Below, piece after piece: positions 11,701 through 22,456 of a stretch of DNA of 64,000 nt. The DNA comes from Scleropages formosus (Eukaryota; Chordata; Actinopteri; Osteoglossiformes; Osteoglossidae), in the NCBI RefSeq assembly GCF_900964775.1, contig NC_041815.1, positions 8,335,443-8,399,442 on the forward strand, given 5' to 3'. The position numbers and the translations under genes were made by a program. The notes beneath the pieces are model-generated. The model had not been told where the DNA came from. It was given only the letters and a program-made list of their open reading frames with translations, and made no database searches. Each line of letters starts with the position of its first letter. Position 1 is the stretch's first letter.

Positions 11701-11719
11701 TCCTACCAGGGGCATATAG
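8703..11719 (-). mobile_element. APE-type non-LTR retrotransposon (LINE), copy 1, with a 962-codon open frame
   Basis: A single open frame runs from 11550 to 8662, its last ~13 codons being flanking gypsy DNA. It encodes an N-terminal APE-like endonuclease (FGTWNVTSL at about residues 86-94, [29 protein letters not shown]) and a reverse transcriptase ([30 protein letters not shown]). The canonical LQETH of APE enzymes reads LTSTR here. Positions 11551-11719 are 5' untranslated sequence, ending near CTACCAGGGGCAT. The 3' end, about 80 codons and the 3' UTR present in the 52-55 kb copy, is missing, which is odd because LINEs usually lose their 5' end. The clade is not assigned; RTE-like or a related group is likely. 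The uninterrupted frame suggests youth, but without its 3' end it is not mobile. Confidence 0.9.
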
Positions 11720-12190
11720 ACTTCAATTAAGCACCTGACTTCAACTGGAGCACTTGTCTACAAAAACCCCCACTCGACCACTTCCCAGTTGCAGCATATT
11801 ACTTGAGACAACTGTCCCCACTGTGCTTTCTAACCTACCTCACCTTTTCCAACTCCTGTTTCTCATCATTCCCCAGTTCCGTTCCATGTCTTTTTAGTAA
11901 CGACCACCCGCCTTGCCCCCCAACCATGACTTCAGATCCTCCTCTCCGCTCAGTTCACCGATTGACCAGCCATATGTCTGTCCTTGACCTGTCCCTGACC
12001 ATGAGATCACGTCTAATCCTTTGGTACTGAATAAATGATTGTGCACTTGGGTTCAGCCTCCTTTATTTGCCATAACAATCTGCCGATCGATCGACCCCGA
12101 ACAACTCTGGATCATTCTTGTGCCTAGTCCATTTGATAAATGAATGAGCCTGCAGCTGTGTCCGTTGCTTTTTCCGGACCCCCGTTATGA
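11720..12190 (+). mobile_element. Ty3/gypsy fossil, 3' LTR region of the element interrupted by the LINE
   Basis: Matches 60,248-60,720 almost base for base. It includes the LTR-like stretch from CTTCAATTAAGCACCTGACT, an AATAAA near 12030 and an LTR-type end CCATAACA near 12075, followed by about 115 bp shared by both copies. About 2.1 kb of pol present in the longer fossil (RT to integrase) is absent here. Broken. Confidence 0.8.
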
Positions 12191-12194
12191 CAAT

Positions 12195-12610
12195 AGATTT
12201 GAACTTTTTATTTAGCAGATGTTTTTTTCCAAATTGATTTCCAATGAACTCTATGTTATATTTTCACTCCACACACCTTATTCACCAAGGTGATTTACAC
12301 TGCTAGATAAATTACTTACAATGTAAAATAAATTTAAATCCAGTCATGTTTAAGATAATCCCTCTATGCTGCTGGGTGCAATTAATTGCTGTAATACCCT
12401 CTCCTTCTATTGCACTCTCACACTTTACCTCAAAGCAAGTTACAATGTTAAGCTACTTAAACTTATTTACCCATTTATACAGCTGGTTAATGTTTACAAG
12501 AGCAATGGAGGGTAAGTACCTTGCTCAGCTACACTACACCCGTACACAGGATTTGAATTTGCAACCTTTATAGCCAAAGACAGCAGCATTTTCCACTACA
12601 TTATCAACTG
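12195..12610 (-). mobile_element. SINE family 2 copies, minus strand
   Basis: TTTTTATTTAGCAGATGTTT, a second CCAAGGTGATTTACACTGCT segment, TTACCCATTTATACAGCTGG, CCTTGCTCAGCTACACTAC and GGATTTGAATTTGCAACC are the reversed tail, body and B box of the family. The order suggests two overlapping or nested insertions. Sister copy at 60,723-61,140. Confidence 0.7.
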
Positions 12611-12659
12611 CCCCCATGTGTCGAAAAGTTACAACAGATTTAGTTAAACCAAAAGAGCC

Positions 12660-13027
12660 CTTTCACGTGAAGCCGCAAAAAAAAAAAAAAAAAGAAAAGA
12701 AAAAGCACCCAAAAAACATTCCCCAAGCAGTCCTCTCCAGCAGTTTTCAGACCAGCTGCTTCAATGTCCATCATGAAGTTCACTCAAGGGGCTGCAGCTG
12801 ATTGTCATTAATTAGTCTGAGGCAGGGGGATTTGAAGAGCTTTCCATCAATACAACTCCATCTCTGCCCGTGTGCTGCCTTCCACCAGCTTATACTTTGG
12901 AGAAAAGCATCATATAGATGAATTCATTTAAAGATCTAGTTAAGTTCTGTAAATTTTTTTGCAGCTACAAGTATACTTTGAAAAGCTCATTGTAATACCT
13001 ATATGGACTTTGAGATACATTAAGATT
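12660..13027. other. Spacer DNA shared with 61.2-61.55 kb and 22.6-22.9 kb
   Basis: Contains an A-rich run at 12678-12712. No coding sequence. It belongs to the duplicated OR spacer. Confidence 0.6.
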
Positions 13028-13039
13028 ACAACAAGTATA

Positions 13040-13246
13040 CACACACACATTTACTGAACCGCTTGTCCCATATGGGGTCGCGGGGAACCGGAGCCTACCC
13101 GGTAACACAGGGCGTAAGGCCGGAGGGGGAGTGGACACACCCAGGACGGGACGCCAATCCGTCACAAGGTACCCCAAGCGGGACTCGAACCCCAGTCCCA
13201 CCGGAGAGCAGGACCCGGTCCAACCCACTGCGCCACCGCGCCCCCT
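13040..13246 (-). mobile_element. SINE family 1 with target-site duplication
   Basis: ACAACAAGTATA flanks it at 13028-13039 and 13247-13258. The site is empty in the sister copies near 61,560 and 22,890, so this insertion is younger than the duplication. Confidence 0.93.
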
Positions 13247-14404
13247 ACAACAAGTATAAAGTAGGTGAAAATAAAAACGCTTTATCTCCGGTTTTGTTTA
13301 ATGCTGAATGTTGAGAGAGTCATATTACCAACACGCAGAGATTTTGTCTCATTATTGATTGACATATGTGGAGCAGGTCCTACATTCATGTTTTAATTTG
13401 TTTTATTGACATCAACAAGCTAGCATTGTAATCACTGGTGACATTTGTTACACAACAAAAATGCATTGAACAAAATGAAGGGAAAAGTGAAGAACATACA
13501 GCTGAAAGCAGTAGACTGGGAAATATTTATATCTTTGGAAATTTGCCACTTGTTGTAACAATTGGCAGCAATTTTACACAGTAAATTTCTTTGGTATTCG
13601 TCTGCACAACTCTTATGACACTGTTAAAAGCCATAAAATTACTCAGCACCGATCACATTTAGAGCTGCATGAAAAGAAGAACCTGATCTGTGTTTCTGTG
13701 TGTATTTCATGGGTTGTTTCCTTTTTCCCAAGTTGGCACTCTCTTCAACAAGTGTTCCCTGATTAATGTATAAGGGTTTTGAAAAATTAGACTCAGGTGT
13801 TTTGATGGAAGTAGCTCTCTGCCCTCAAGGATTGCCCATGAGTGTTGTTTCTCCTTCTGTTGGTCATTTAAAAGTTGCAGCCTAATTGTGTTAACAGTGG
13901 TGCAAGAAGTAATTAGGACACATCCTTGTTTATCACTGGTCCTCATTACGTATCTGTTGCGTGCTGTACATTGAGTCCCTTAGATTTCCCTTTTTATTAC
14001 CTATGGTATTCCCTAGAAGAGGAGCTTCAGACAGAAACACAGGACCATCGTTCTACTTATCGACAGCGGGCAGTTTTGCTCTCAGAAAGGCCCTGCATGC
14101 TTAGAAGTTGAGCAATGGTTTCAGACTTCGTTGTTATATTATTCGTTAAAATAAACTGCCATTTTAAAGTTTACATGATGGACTTTGAACAACTTCTTAA
14201 AACAAGCTAAAAATATGTTTGTGTTACGAAAAATATGTTTTCTTCAGACTCTTTCACCAGAAGTTGGTACTTCAGCTTGAAAGAAAATTAATCTTGAGTT
14301 GAAACTTTTGACTTTTCACAACAGATGTTTCTTCTGATGGTTCACCTTGCAAAATACAGGTGTCATTCAGACTTAGGCCTACAGCTGAAATTAAAGCCAA
14401 AGGC

Positions 14405-14756
14405 ATATCATAATACATTACATTTATTTAGCAGATGCTTTTCTCCAAAGTGACTTCCAATGAACTCTATGTAGTGTTATCAGCAGTCCACACACCAAGG
14501 TGACTTACACTGCTAGCTACAATACTAACAATGGGTCACTCCTCCATACACCAGTGGAACATACTCTCTCTGTGTTACTCTCACACTATGGAGAACCTGA
14601 ACATCATGTCTTTGGACAGTAGGAGGGAACCCATGCAGACGGGGGGGACATGCAAACTCCACACAGACTGAGCAGGGATCAAACCCACGTCCCCTCACAC
14701 CACCGAGGCGCTGTGAGACAGCAGTGCTACTTGCTGTGCCACCCAAATAAAATTTG
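14405..14756 (-). mobile_element. DANA/mermaid-like tRNA SINE (V-SINE type)
   Basis: The right end, read on the minus strand, is a tRNA-like head with GGTGGCACAGCAAGTAGCAC and a B-box-like GTGGGTTTGATCCC, then GTGTGGAGTTTGCATGTCCC, then a tail shared with family 2 (AGCAGATGCTTTTCTCCAAA on the plus strand). Sister copies at 24036 and 62733 occupy the same site, so the insertion predates those duplications. Confidence 0.85.
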
Positions 14757-15061
14757 TACAAATGTAAAGGCATTGATTTAATGCAAGTGACTTTCTACTC
14801 TTGCTAATTTTGACACGGTTTTCTAACATATGACCACAAAATAATTCACATTCATCATTAGAAAATGTTTTCCTCATCAAAATTCATGTTTTTTTATTAA
14901 CATTTGTGTTTTTTCTGTATACTGCATGTTTCAAATGACCAGCCATTGTAAAAGAATGAATTCTTTTAAAATGCTGTGCAAATGTGACTAACTTCTTTCG
15001 CAGCTCCTACTGAATTTTAAACTGTGCTGTAAGATTATATTCATTGTGTAATCAGTTGAAG

Positions 15062-15257
15062 AGGGGGTGTGGTGGCGCAGTGGGGCATTGGGGCAGTGGG
15101 TTGGAGTGGGTTGTGCTCTCCAGTGGGTCTGGGGTTTGAGTCCCGCTTGGGGTGCCTTGAGGTGGACTGGCGTCCTGTCCTGGGTGTGTCCCCTCCCACT
15201 CTAGCCTTACGCTCCGTGTTGCCGGGTTAGGCTCTGGCTCCCCGTATGGGACAGACA

Positions 15258-15286
<29 letters not shown>
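15062..15286 (+). mobile_element. SINE family 1 with target-site duplication, shared with 63372
   Basis: ATCAGTTGAAG flanks it at 15051-15061 and 15287-15297. The same insertion at the same site is present at about 63,372, but the site is empty near 24,692. The head carries an inserted GGGGCATT GGGGCAGT repeat. Confidence 0.9.
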
Positions 15287-15288
<2 letters not shown>

Positions 15289-15364
15289 CAGTTGAAGCTT
15301 TTCATTGGGAAAAGTTGCTGATGCACCAAGATTAAACTTTCACTGCTGACACATTTATATTTTT

Positions 15365-15545
15365 CACTTTATGTGACCTCACCTTGAACATTTTGAGAAT
15401 GACATTCCTTATTTCCTTGGTCCAGACTCAAATAATGGGGTTCACAGTAGCAGGAATAATTGTGGACAGTATACCTAAAAAGATGTTAATGTCTGTTGCA
15501 ATGTCAATGCTGATGTTATGTGACAGAAATGTAATGCTCCAAACC
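15365..15545 (-). pseudogene. OR-B remnant, 3' end only
   Basis: Reads, on the minus strand, the last part of an OR: TFLSHNISIDIATDINIFLG, then PATVNPII, a stop where Tyr-Gly should be, then VWTKEIRNVILKMFK. A 3-base deletion creates that stop and is shared with the copy at 63,905. From about 15546 the sequence jumps to the OR-B 5' flank, so TM1-TM6 were lost in one internal deletion. Confidence 0.85.
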
Positions 15546-16735
15546 AGGGTATCTTTATCTGAAACGTGTTTGACAGAGAAAAAATTGACACTGAGATTTA
15601 GCGTGTAACCTTTCAATAATGTGGGGTTGTGGTGGGGAGATAGAGGATAAGACATACGTGGTCATGACTTCTCCCACCTGCCTATTTTTGCACCTACGTT
15701 GAGATTTGAACCATATTAAACAAGATGCATAGTCCAGTGCAGATGCAAGTGTTTTAGAAATCTAAATAAAATGCGAGACTTAACACACCAGAATTCTCTT
15801 TTTGCTTATTCCAGAATGTCAGTAAATCATGCTTGTGCTGAGAGGAAAGCCAGTATTCCATGTTCGACTTTGTCCAAGTTAGGCATTGCAAGGAATGTGT
15901 GAATTCAGCTATACTGATTTTTTAACGAAGTGAGATGATCCAACTATTACCCTGTCATTCTTATTGACCTCATAATCTACATCCCTTACTCACTGTGTGA
16001 CTGCGAAGGATCCTTTAAACATGGCAAGTAATTTGGAGTTAGAGGTGGGGAATAATAGTGGCACCTTGTCTTCCAATTCAATCTGCCTGTCCTCCTTTTT
16101 TCGAACATGTCTGACATGAATGAATGAAAGAGCCAGCGTTCCTAAGCAATGTACCCAAAAATTGCTCCTTTGCCTGATACTATGCCTCCTTCATCATCAG
16201 GGAACTATCCAGTATGTGGATTGTCCTGCCTGAGCACAACTGAGATGTGTGTTAATCCGTATCTCGTCTTAAAATGCCGCATAACTACATTTACATTTAT
16301 TCATTTATGTGACACTTTTCTCCAAAGCAGCCTACAACTATTTACCCATTTATACAACAACAAAATTTTACTAGAGCAATTTTGGCTAAGTACCCTCAAA
16401 GCAGCAACCTTTGCATTCAACTACTAGTACATATTAATAAGCCTATTAAATAACTCCATCAGCCTTCGTCTTGACAACCTTGTGTAAGAGCTACAAACTT
16501 AAGCCACAACAGACAGAGGAAAAAGGATGGTCAGCTCATCTCCATACATGCTGCTGACAGACCTGGTTATCACTGCACAGCATGCGTCCTCGACCAGACA
16601 GCACAGTGTATATTATGTAGTAAAAATAGTATTAATTCATGAAATTCAATTTATGAAAGGTATGGACTTAAGTTTGCTGACTGCTTTGTGTATTATTGAT
16701 TGCCTGTATTGTTTTTTACAATATAATATTCTTAC
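15546..16735 (-). repeat. OR-B 5' flank and inter-OR spacer copy
   Basis: Matches 34,590-35,640 and its sisters at 43.93-44.98 kb (landmarks GAAAATATTCCAGTTCAACT and AGCTACACACTTAAGCCAC). It carries extra sequence around 15.9-16.45 kb, including a family-2 SINE tail. No gene. Confidence 0.7.
16285..16430 (-). mobile_element. SINE family 2 fragment
   Basis: ACATTTATTCATTTATGTGA, TTCTCCAAAGCAGCCTACAA, TTTACCCATTTATACAAC and GCAGCAACCTTTGCATTCAA are the reversed tail and body of the family. The head is missing. Confidence 0.7.
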
Positions 16736-16737
16736 TA

Positions 16738-16940
16738 CGGGGGGTACAGTGGCGCAGTGGGTTGGACCACAGTCCTGCTCTCCGGTGGGTCTGGGATTCG
16801 AGTCCCGCTTGGGGTGCCTTGTGGTGGACTGGCGTCCCATCCTGGGTGTGTCCCCTCCCCCTCTGGCCTTATGCCCCGTGTTATTGGGTTGGCTCCGGTT
16901 CCCCGTGTGGGACAAGCAGTTATGAAAATGTGTGTGTGTG
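16738..16940 (+). mobile_element. SINE family 1, absent from the sister sites
   Basis: Full copy. The matching positions near 35,640 and 44,979 read straight from TTGTTAC into AATTTTGCTGAATC without a SINE, so this insertion is specific to this copy. No clear flanking repeat was found. Confidence 0.88.
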
Positions 16941-17285
16941 TCTATTTTGCTGAATCATTTGTGCAACAGAATGATCTGGTGTTGTAACCACTAACAGTGA
17001 CGCATAAGGATATGTTCTGTTTTTTTTTTCTGTTTTGTTGAAAAAATTAAAAGTTCCCAGAAATATGACACAAATGGCAAAACTATTTTTTCAGGATGTA
17101 TCACAGCTTGCTTTATTGTTTTGATCTATTGACTTCTGCAAGAAATACATTTAAATCATTTTTAAGATTATTTCTCTCATGAGGAAATTTCAAGTTAACA
17201 GTATTTAATAGGCAACCAAAGATGTGCATCTTGAAAAGATATTTAAAAAATACAGTTAAGATACATGTTTGTAATTCAATATTTT

Positions 17286-18253
17286 TTATTTCAACTGGCT
17301 TACTTGAGTCTTATGGGGACTTTTTCCACACTTCATTGCTTTTATTACTTGCTGTCTTATTTCTTTTGTCCTGATACCATAAATTATTGGATTTAAACAG
17401 GCAGGCACAAGCAAATACATTGTGCTGATCACCATATGACTATTGAAGGACATGTCATTTTTTATTCTGTAGGAAAGAAATGATGTTAAGGCAAAAATTA
17501 CACCCACAAACATGACAATAATATGAGTGATGCATGTACTGAATGCTTTTTGACTAGGTCTGCCTGATTTAAACAGAGAGACAAATATTCTAACATAGGA
17601 AACAACAATAAAAAGGACATCAGCTGCTAAGGTGAAGAAAGCGCAACATAGTCCTACAACATTGTTAACATATATGGGACCACATGCAAGGGTGACCAGT
17701 GCCATGTGTTCACAGAAGCAGTGCTTAATCTCGTTGGACTGGCAGTATGACAAAGATCGAGCCAGGCCAACTATTGCTGAAATGAAAACTGCATTTCTGA
17801 GCATCGGTATAATTACAAATTTCAGGAATGCAGAGAATCTCATGTGTTCATTGTAATGGAGTGGAGTGCAGATGGCGTAGAAACGATCCAGGGCCATCCA
17901 CAGCAAGATAGTAGTCTGCACTGACCCAAAAAGTGAATGCAGAACATCTGAACCAGGCAACCCATCAGAGATATATGGTTCCAGTTAAACAGGAGATTAA
18001 GAAACATATTTGGAACAACGAATATTGGTATAACCAAATCAACAAAAGCCATCACACAAATCAGCAGGTACATTGGAGAATGCAGAGCCCTGTGCGATAA
18101 GATTATAAATATAATCATGGAGTTTGCAGTGACTGACATTACAAACAAGAGGAAAAATGGGATGAAGAGAAGTTGTTTCCACTCTCTGGATCCAGAGAAG
18201 CCACTTAGTATGAAGTCCGTGTGAGAGATATTTCTTGCTGCATATTCCGACAT
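17286..18253 (-). pseudogene. OR-A odorant receptor pseudogene with one frameshift
   Basis: Starts at the same ATG as the whole copy (MSEYAARNIS, at 18253) and runs through LHSPMYLLICV, the GC before TM3 and MFCIHF. A single-base loss near 17925-17935, relative to the 36-kb gene, shifts the frame within TM3. The remainder, WMALDRFYAIC, CFCEHMALVTLAC, KAFSTCITHI and NPIIYGIRTKEIRQQVIKA, is intact in the next frame to a stop at 17286. Its C-tail (KCGKSPHKTQVSQLK) differs from the 36-kb copy. Only this one lesion is seen, so inactivation looks recent or could be a sequencing error. If real, the product would lack TM4-TM7. Confidence 0.9.
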
Positions 18254-18715
18254 CTTGCTGCAGTGTGGCACTTTCAAAAACACCTAAATAAAGGGTGAAA
18301 GTAAATGTTTCAGTTAGTATCTAGAAGTTACTTTATTTCATGTATTGAATAAAAGTATTATTTCAAATGTAAATCATAAAGCACAAACAGCTGTGCACAT
18401 TCAAGTTTTAACTACAGGAATACAGCAGAACTTTCTACAGTGCTTTTGACTGTCATCTACCCAAACATCGATATACATGATACATACATATTAAACACTG
18501 TAATAAGTTAAAAACTATACTGATCTAAGTTATAATTATGTTTTGAAATAATTATTGAATAATAATATTAATGATTTTGAAAAGGCAGCCCATGATTCAT
18601 TTTATATATGAACTCACAATCTCTATAAATTTTATTCAAAAGAAATAAATCACATAAAGAGCATTATGCATTTTCTTTTTCGTACAGACAGATATTCAAA
18701 AATGGCAAAAGAGTT
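18254..18715 (-). repeat. OR-A 5' flank
   Basis: Shared with 36,951-37,437 and 46,290-46,778. The bases before the OR ATG (GCAGCAAG) and an upstream pyrimidine-rich tract ending in AG are conserved and could be a splice acceptor for the coding exon, as is usual for OR genes. This is inference. Confidence 0.6.
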
Positions 18716-19017
18716 TTATATTCCAGGTTCCACTGTTGAAAGCTGTAGGTCCTGCAGTGCAAAACCAAAGCCTTCTTCACTTTCAGGTACCCGGTACTCC
18801 ACAACATCCGACCTCCTGCTACTTAAATCTGCTGTTCTGTATTCCCTTGGTGGACTGCTGGCTCTCTGGTTAAAGACAAGAGTAAACAAGAGTTCAGCTC
18901 TGAAGGACTGGCTTGGACCTGGGAGCTCTATGTCCTGGACAACATCATGAGTGAGAACTAAGAATATGTAATTGTGTTTCTGGCAGTTTTTTGCAAAGCA
19001 GAAGCCATAAATCCTCA
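18716..19017 (-). pseudogene. Unrecognised conserved coding-like block, best copy
   Basis: An open frame reads GFCFAKNCQKHNYIFLVLTH, DVVQDIELPGPSQSFRAELL, FTLVFNQRASSPPREYRTAD, LSSRRSDVVEYRVPESEEGF and GFALQDLQLSTVEPGI, then a stop, about 98 residues. Composition (acidic, no repeats, no low complexity) looks like a real protein segment. I do not recognise it. Its left end joins the OR-A 5' flank and its right end joins an L2-like LINE, with which the frame is continuous by chance. It could be the last exon of a host gene carried along in the OR duplications. Confidence 0.55.
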
Positions 19018-20222
19018 CAATCCGTTGTAGGGTCTTGTGGTCAGAAGCTGTGCAGTTCTCATACCATACAGTGAGACAGCTGCTCAGGATGCTCTCTATT
19101 GTTCCTCTGTAGAAAGTGGTGACGATGGGAGGGGGGAGTTTGGCTGTATTCATCCTCCGTAGGAAGTGGAGGCATTGCTGGGCCTTCTTAGCTAGGCAGG
19201 TGGTGTTTAGAGTCCAGGAGAGGTCCTCCGTCATGTGCACCCTAAGAAACTTGTAGCTTTTTACTCTCCTCACAGTTGGTCCGTTGATGTGCAGTGGTGA
19301 GAGGTCTACTCGGGTCTTCCTTAAGTTGACAGTCATCTTTAGTCTGATCCACATTAAGAGATAGATTGCTGTCTCCACACCATTCTGCGAACTGATTCAC
19401 GTCCTCTCTGTATGCTGACTCATCATTGTTGCTTATGAGGCCCACAACTATAGTGTCATCAGCAAACTTGATGATATGATTCGAACTTTACTGCACAGCA
19501 CAGTCATGAGTCAGCAGGGTAAACAGCAGTGGACTGAGTACACAGCCCTGGGGAGTGCCGGTGTTCAGTGTGGCGATGCTGGAGGTGGAGATGCCGATCC
19601 TGATGGACTGGATGATTGTGCTGAATGCTGAACTGAAGTCTATGAACAGCATCCTTACATAGTTGTCCTTTTTGTCCAGATAGGTCAGAAAAAGGTGGAT
19701 AGTAGCAGATACGGCGTCCTCCATTGAACGGTTGGGATGGTAGGCATACTGAAATGGGTCCAGTGTGGTGGGAAGACCCCACGTTATGTGTTTCATGACA
19801 AGCTGCTCAAAACATTTCATGGTGATAAGTATGAGTGCAACTGGCTGTTAGTCATTCAGGCTGGACACAGATGATTTCTTCAGCACAGGGATGACGGTGG
19901 TCGTCTTGAACCACACAGTGACAACTGCTTGGGTCAGGGAAATGTTGAAGATGTCCGTGAAGACATCTGCAAGCTAAACAGCACATTCCCTGAGTACCTG
20001 GCCAGTTATGTTGTCAGGACCTGCAGTTTTCCGTGAGAGTTAACTCTGGACAGAGTCTTCCTGATGTCTACTGCAGACAGACAAAGTACCTGGTTGGTGG
20101 GAGTTGGGGTGGTCTCACCTGCTGGCATGTTGTTCTGAGCTTCAAACCGTGTGTAGAAAACACTCAACACGGCTGGGAGCGAGGCATCACCATCACAGAC
20201 AAGTGATGTAACTTTGTAGTGT
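19018..20222 (-). mobile_element. L2/CR1-like LINE, reverse transcriptase part, degenerate
   Basis: Minus-strand pieces in several frames: [65 protein letters not shown] and then KKAQQCLHFLRRMNTAKLPP and TFYRGTIESILSSC. This is the fish LINE group related to L2/CR1 (Rex1-like). It is broken by several frameshifts and an internal deletion in which the segment between SAFSTI and the GTPQGC motif is shortened. The 5' side is interrupted by a solo LTR and resumes at 21142. Confidence 0.85.
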
Positions 20223-20227
20223 GTCAT

Positions 20228-21136
20228 TGTCACAGACTGAGCTGTGACAGGCAAGTTGGTTGCAAGGAATCAGTAAGATGCCGGCAAAGTACCATCAATG
20301 AAATGCTGAACCTTGTTGCTGTTGCCTGTCACATGCATTTTACCTTGTATTGTTATATTGCTTGTTCTGGTTTAGTATTCCATTTAACACTTTTTGTTTG
20401 AACTAGATTGGGTGCTGGGAAAGGCCTACCGGTATCTGTCTGTTTGTCATTAATTAATAATATTTCTTTTATAAAGGTATGGCAGGTATATGTAACTGGT
20501 TGTGGAGAGTGAATGTATTTATTGTTTTTAGAAAATCATTTCTGTAGACTTTTTCCTTACCATGTAGCTGTCTGGTATTCTGTTGTGTTTGGTGCCTTGT
20601 GTTGTAAACCAGATGGCGTGAGCTATTTGGGGTATATCTAGGTGGGAGTCCTTGGGCACAACCAACTAGGCAGGGGTGTTTTATTGTGTAGTGTGATAAA
20701 TGTTTTTATAAGTTGTAACGTAGGGATATTTATAGTAGAAAATGTTTTGTATTGTTTGTATGTTTTAGTATTTATGTTGGATGTAATTTTTGGGGAAATG
20801 TACTTTGGAATAGTTGAGGCTGTTATGGTATAACCAGAAGGGCGGAGTTATTGCTATATAAGTTTGTATTAGGGCACTAGTGGAGAGGGTGAATTGATGC
20901 AAACTTATGTAGACACTCTCATGCAGTAAACAGGAAAGCTATGCATTAATGTTGATACAAGGGGTTAAGCCCATGGCTCATAGGCCTCATGTTCTTCGTA
21001 ACTTAATGTTTGTTTTGTACTTGGTTGGGGGTTAATGTGTTTTGAGGAATACTTTTTAGTAAAAGAAAATAAACCTTTTTGGTCCAACTACTTCAACTCT
21101 CCACTGCTGCTTCCATCCGTCGTCCATACCCTCACA
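20228..21136 (+). mobile_element. Solo LTR of an LTR retrotransposon, with 5-bp target duplication
   Basis: A 909-bp block beginning TGTCACAG and ending CCCTCACA (TG...CA ends) is flanked by GTCAT at 20223-20227 and 21137-21141. It splits the L2-like LINE, whose sequence resumes on both sides. Inside are a TATA-like TATATAAG at 20855-20862 and AATAAA at 21068-21073, both on the plus strand, consistent with an LTR promoter and poly(A) signal. No internal retroviral genes are present. A fossil left by LTR-LTR recombination. Family not identified. Confidence 0.8.
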
Positions 21137-21141
21137 GTCAT

Positions 21142-21430
21142 GGCTTGAATGCCTTGCTACATGCGCTTTGTGTCCTTGGAATTTAGGAAGTGACAGGAGA
21201 TTCTTCCTGCGTAGTTGCGCTTCGCTTCTTTGACAGCCCGAGACGGATTGGCCCTAGCCTTGCAGTAGGCTGCCTTGTCGCCGGACCTGACGGCAGCGTC
21301 TCGGGTTTTCAACAGCAACCGCACCTCAACAGTCACCCGCAGTTTCTGGTTTGCACGTGTGGCGATTGTCTTCAAGGAAGTCACATCATTTTTGCACTTG
21401 CTGATGTAGCCAGTCACTGATTCTGTGTAT
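21142..21430 (-). mobile_element. L2/CR1-like LINE, linker before the reverse transcriptase
   Basis: Minus-strand frame with [14 protein letters not shown]-like residues ([20 protein letters not shown]) and [14 protein letters not shown], followed by NSKDTKRM. This is the region between endonuclease and RT in these LINEs. It continues the element at 19018-20222 across the solo LTR. Confidence 0.8.
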
Positions 21431-21724
21431 TCCTCAAGTCCGTGATATTATGGTATGTAGTACCCTTTCTGAACATCTTCCAGTCTGTGTGTTCAAAAAG
21501 CCTTGTAAGCACCGTGACTGTTTGTGTAAACAAGCTCTAAGGTGTTTGTGCCATGGACTGCGAAATCAACATGCTGGTGGAATTTTGGCACTGCACTGGG
21601 GTTCAGCCTCCTCTGTTTGCAATGCCAAATACAAGTTGTCGTGTATGTAAAAATAGCTGTATAATGTGAGACATTTGGTACAAGACACATTTAATGCTGA
21701 TTTTAACAACAGTGATTTTGATGT
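21431..21724. other. Intergenic DNA without recognised content
   Basis: No gene or repeat is recognised between the LINE end and the LTR-like block. Confidence 0.4.
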
Positions 21725-22123
21725 TGTTACTGTCCTGCAGAGCAAAGGATATGGGGAAGGCAGGACCCAACTGCAGGATCGTTCATTTAAGGCCAAGTGG
21801 AGAGACTTGTTCTTATTATCAAGGACAGGTGAATGGTCGGTTGATTGGTGATTAGGGTGAAAGCAAAGAGCCGTGGATCAAGTCGAGAAACAAGGTGAAT
21901 GGTCAGGAGCCAAGGAACGAAGAACGGGAGTCGAGGACGAAGGGGAACAGGACATGGACCATGGTGAGTGCTATGAGCACAGAAAGGACAGTAGTCTCAA
22001 AGAGATTCCACAACTGGGAAGAGGCTGAGAAGTGTCTTTTGTAGCTGATTGCTCTGATTGAAGGTGCCAGGTGCTTAATCAGAGCCAGGTACTACTGGTT
22101 GAAGTGCGGGTGTGGTCATGACA
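21725..22123 (-). mobile_element. Probable solo gypsy-type LTR
   Basis: On the minus strand it begins TGTCATGACCACACCC, contains GATTAAGCACCTGGCACC (like the LTR starts at 33.5 and 60.25 kb) and GATCCTGCAGTTGGGTCCTG near its end, and finishes ACTGTCCTGCAG-complement with GTAACA. TG...CA ends and a length of about 400 bp fit an LTR of the same group. No matching target duplication was found, so the exact ends are uncertain. Confidence 0.6.
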
Positions 22124-22241
22124 GTTGCCGTCTTCAAAAGAGTAAGGGGAGCTTGGAAAAACCTGAAAATCTTTACTACTTTAAAATTGTCTGCATTATA
22201 TTGCATTTTTGAAGTTTTAATTATCCGTACACATAAAGGCA

Positions 22242-22447
22242 CGCACACACACACTTTCTGAACCGCTTGTCCCATACGGGGTCGTGGGGAACTGGAGCCT
22301 ACCTGGCAACACAGGGCGTAAGGCCGGAGAGGGAGGAGACACACCCAGGATGGGACGCCAGTCCGTCGCAAGGCACCCCAAGCAGGACTTGAACCCCAGA
22401 CCCACCGGAAGGCAGGACCCGCTCCAACCCACTGCACCACCGCCCTT
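22242..22447 (-). mobile_element. SINE family 1 with target-site duplication
   Basis: ATAAAGGCA flanks it at 22233-22241 and 22448-22456. It borders a family-2 SINE fragment on its right. Confidence 0.9.
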
Positions 22448-22456
22448 ATAAAGGCA

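Larger units (their letters stand above)
13259..15364 (+). repeat. OR spacer, direct copy 1
   Basis: Closely similar to 61,560-63,905, and more distantly to 22.9-25.35 kb, 49.6-51.4 kb and (inverted) 1-2395. It shares with the 61-64 kb copy a deletion of about 600 bp that removes sequence still present at 24.73-25.32 kb. No gene is seen. Confidence 0.8.

Noticed and set aside
18716-19378. A single 220-codon protein joining LINE reverse transcriptase to the unrecognised block
   Set aside because: The two parts are separate repeats: the block occurs without the LINE at 7080, 37438 and 46779. The joined frame is accidental.
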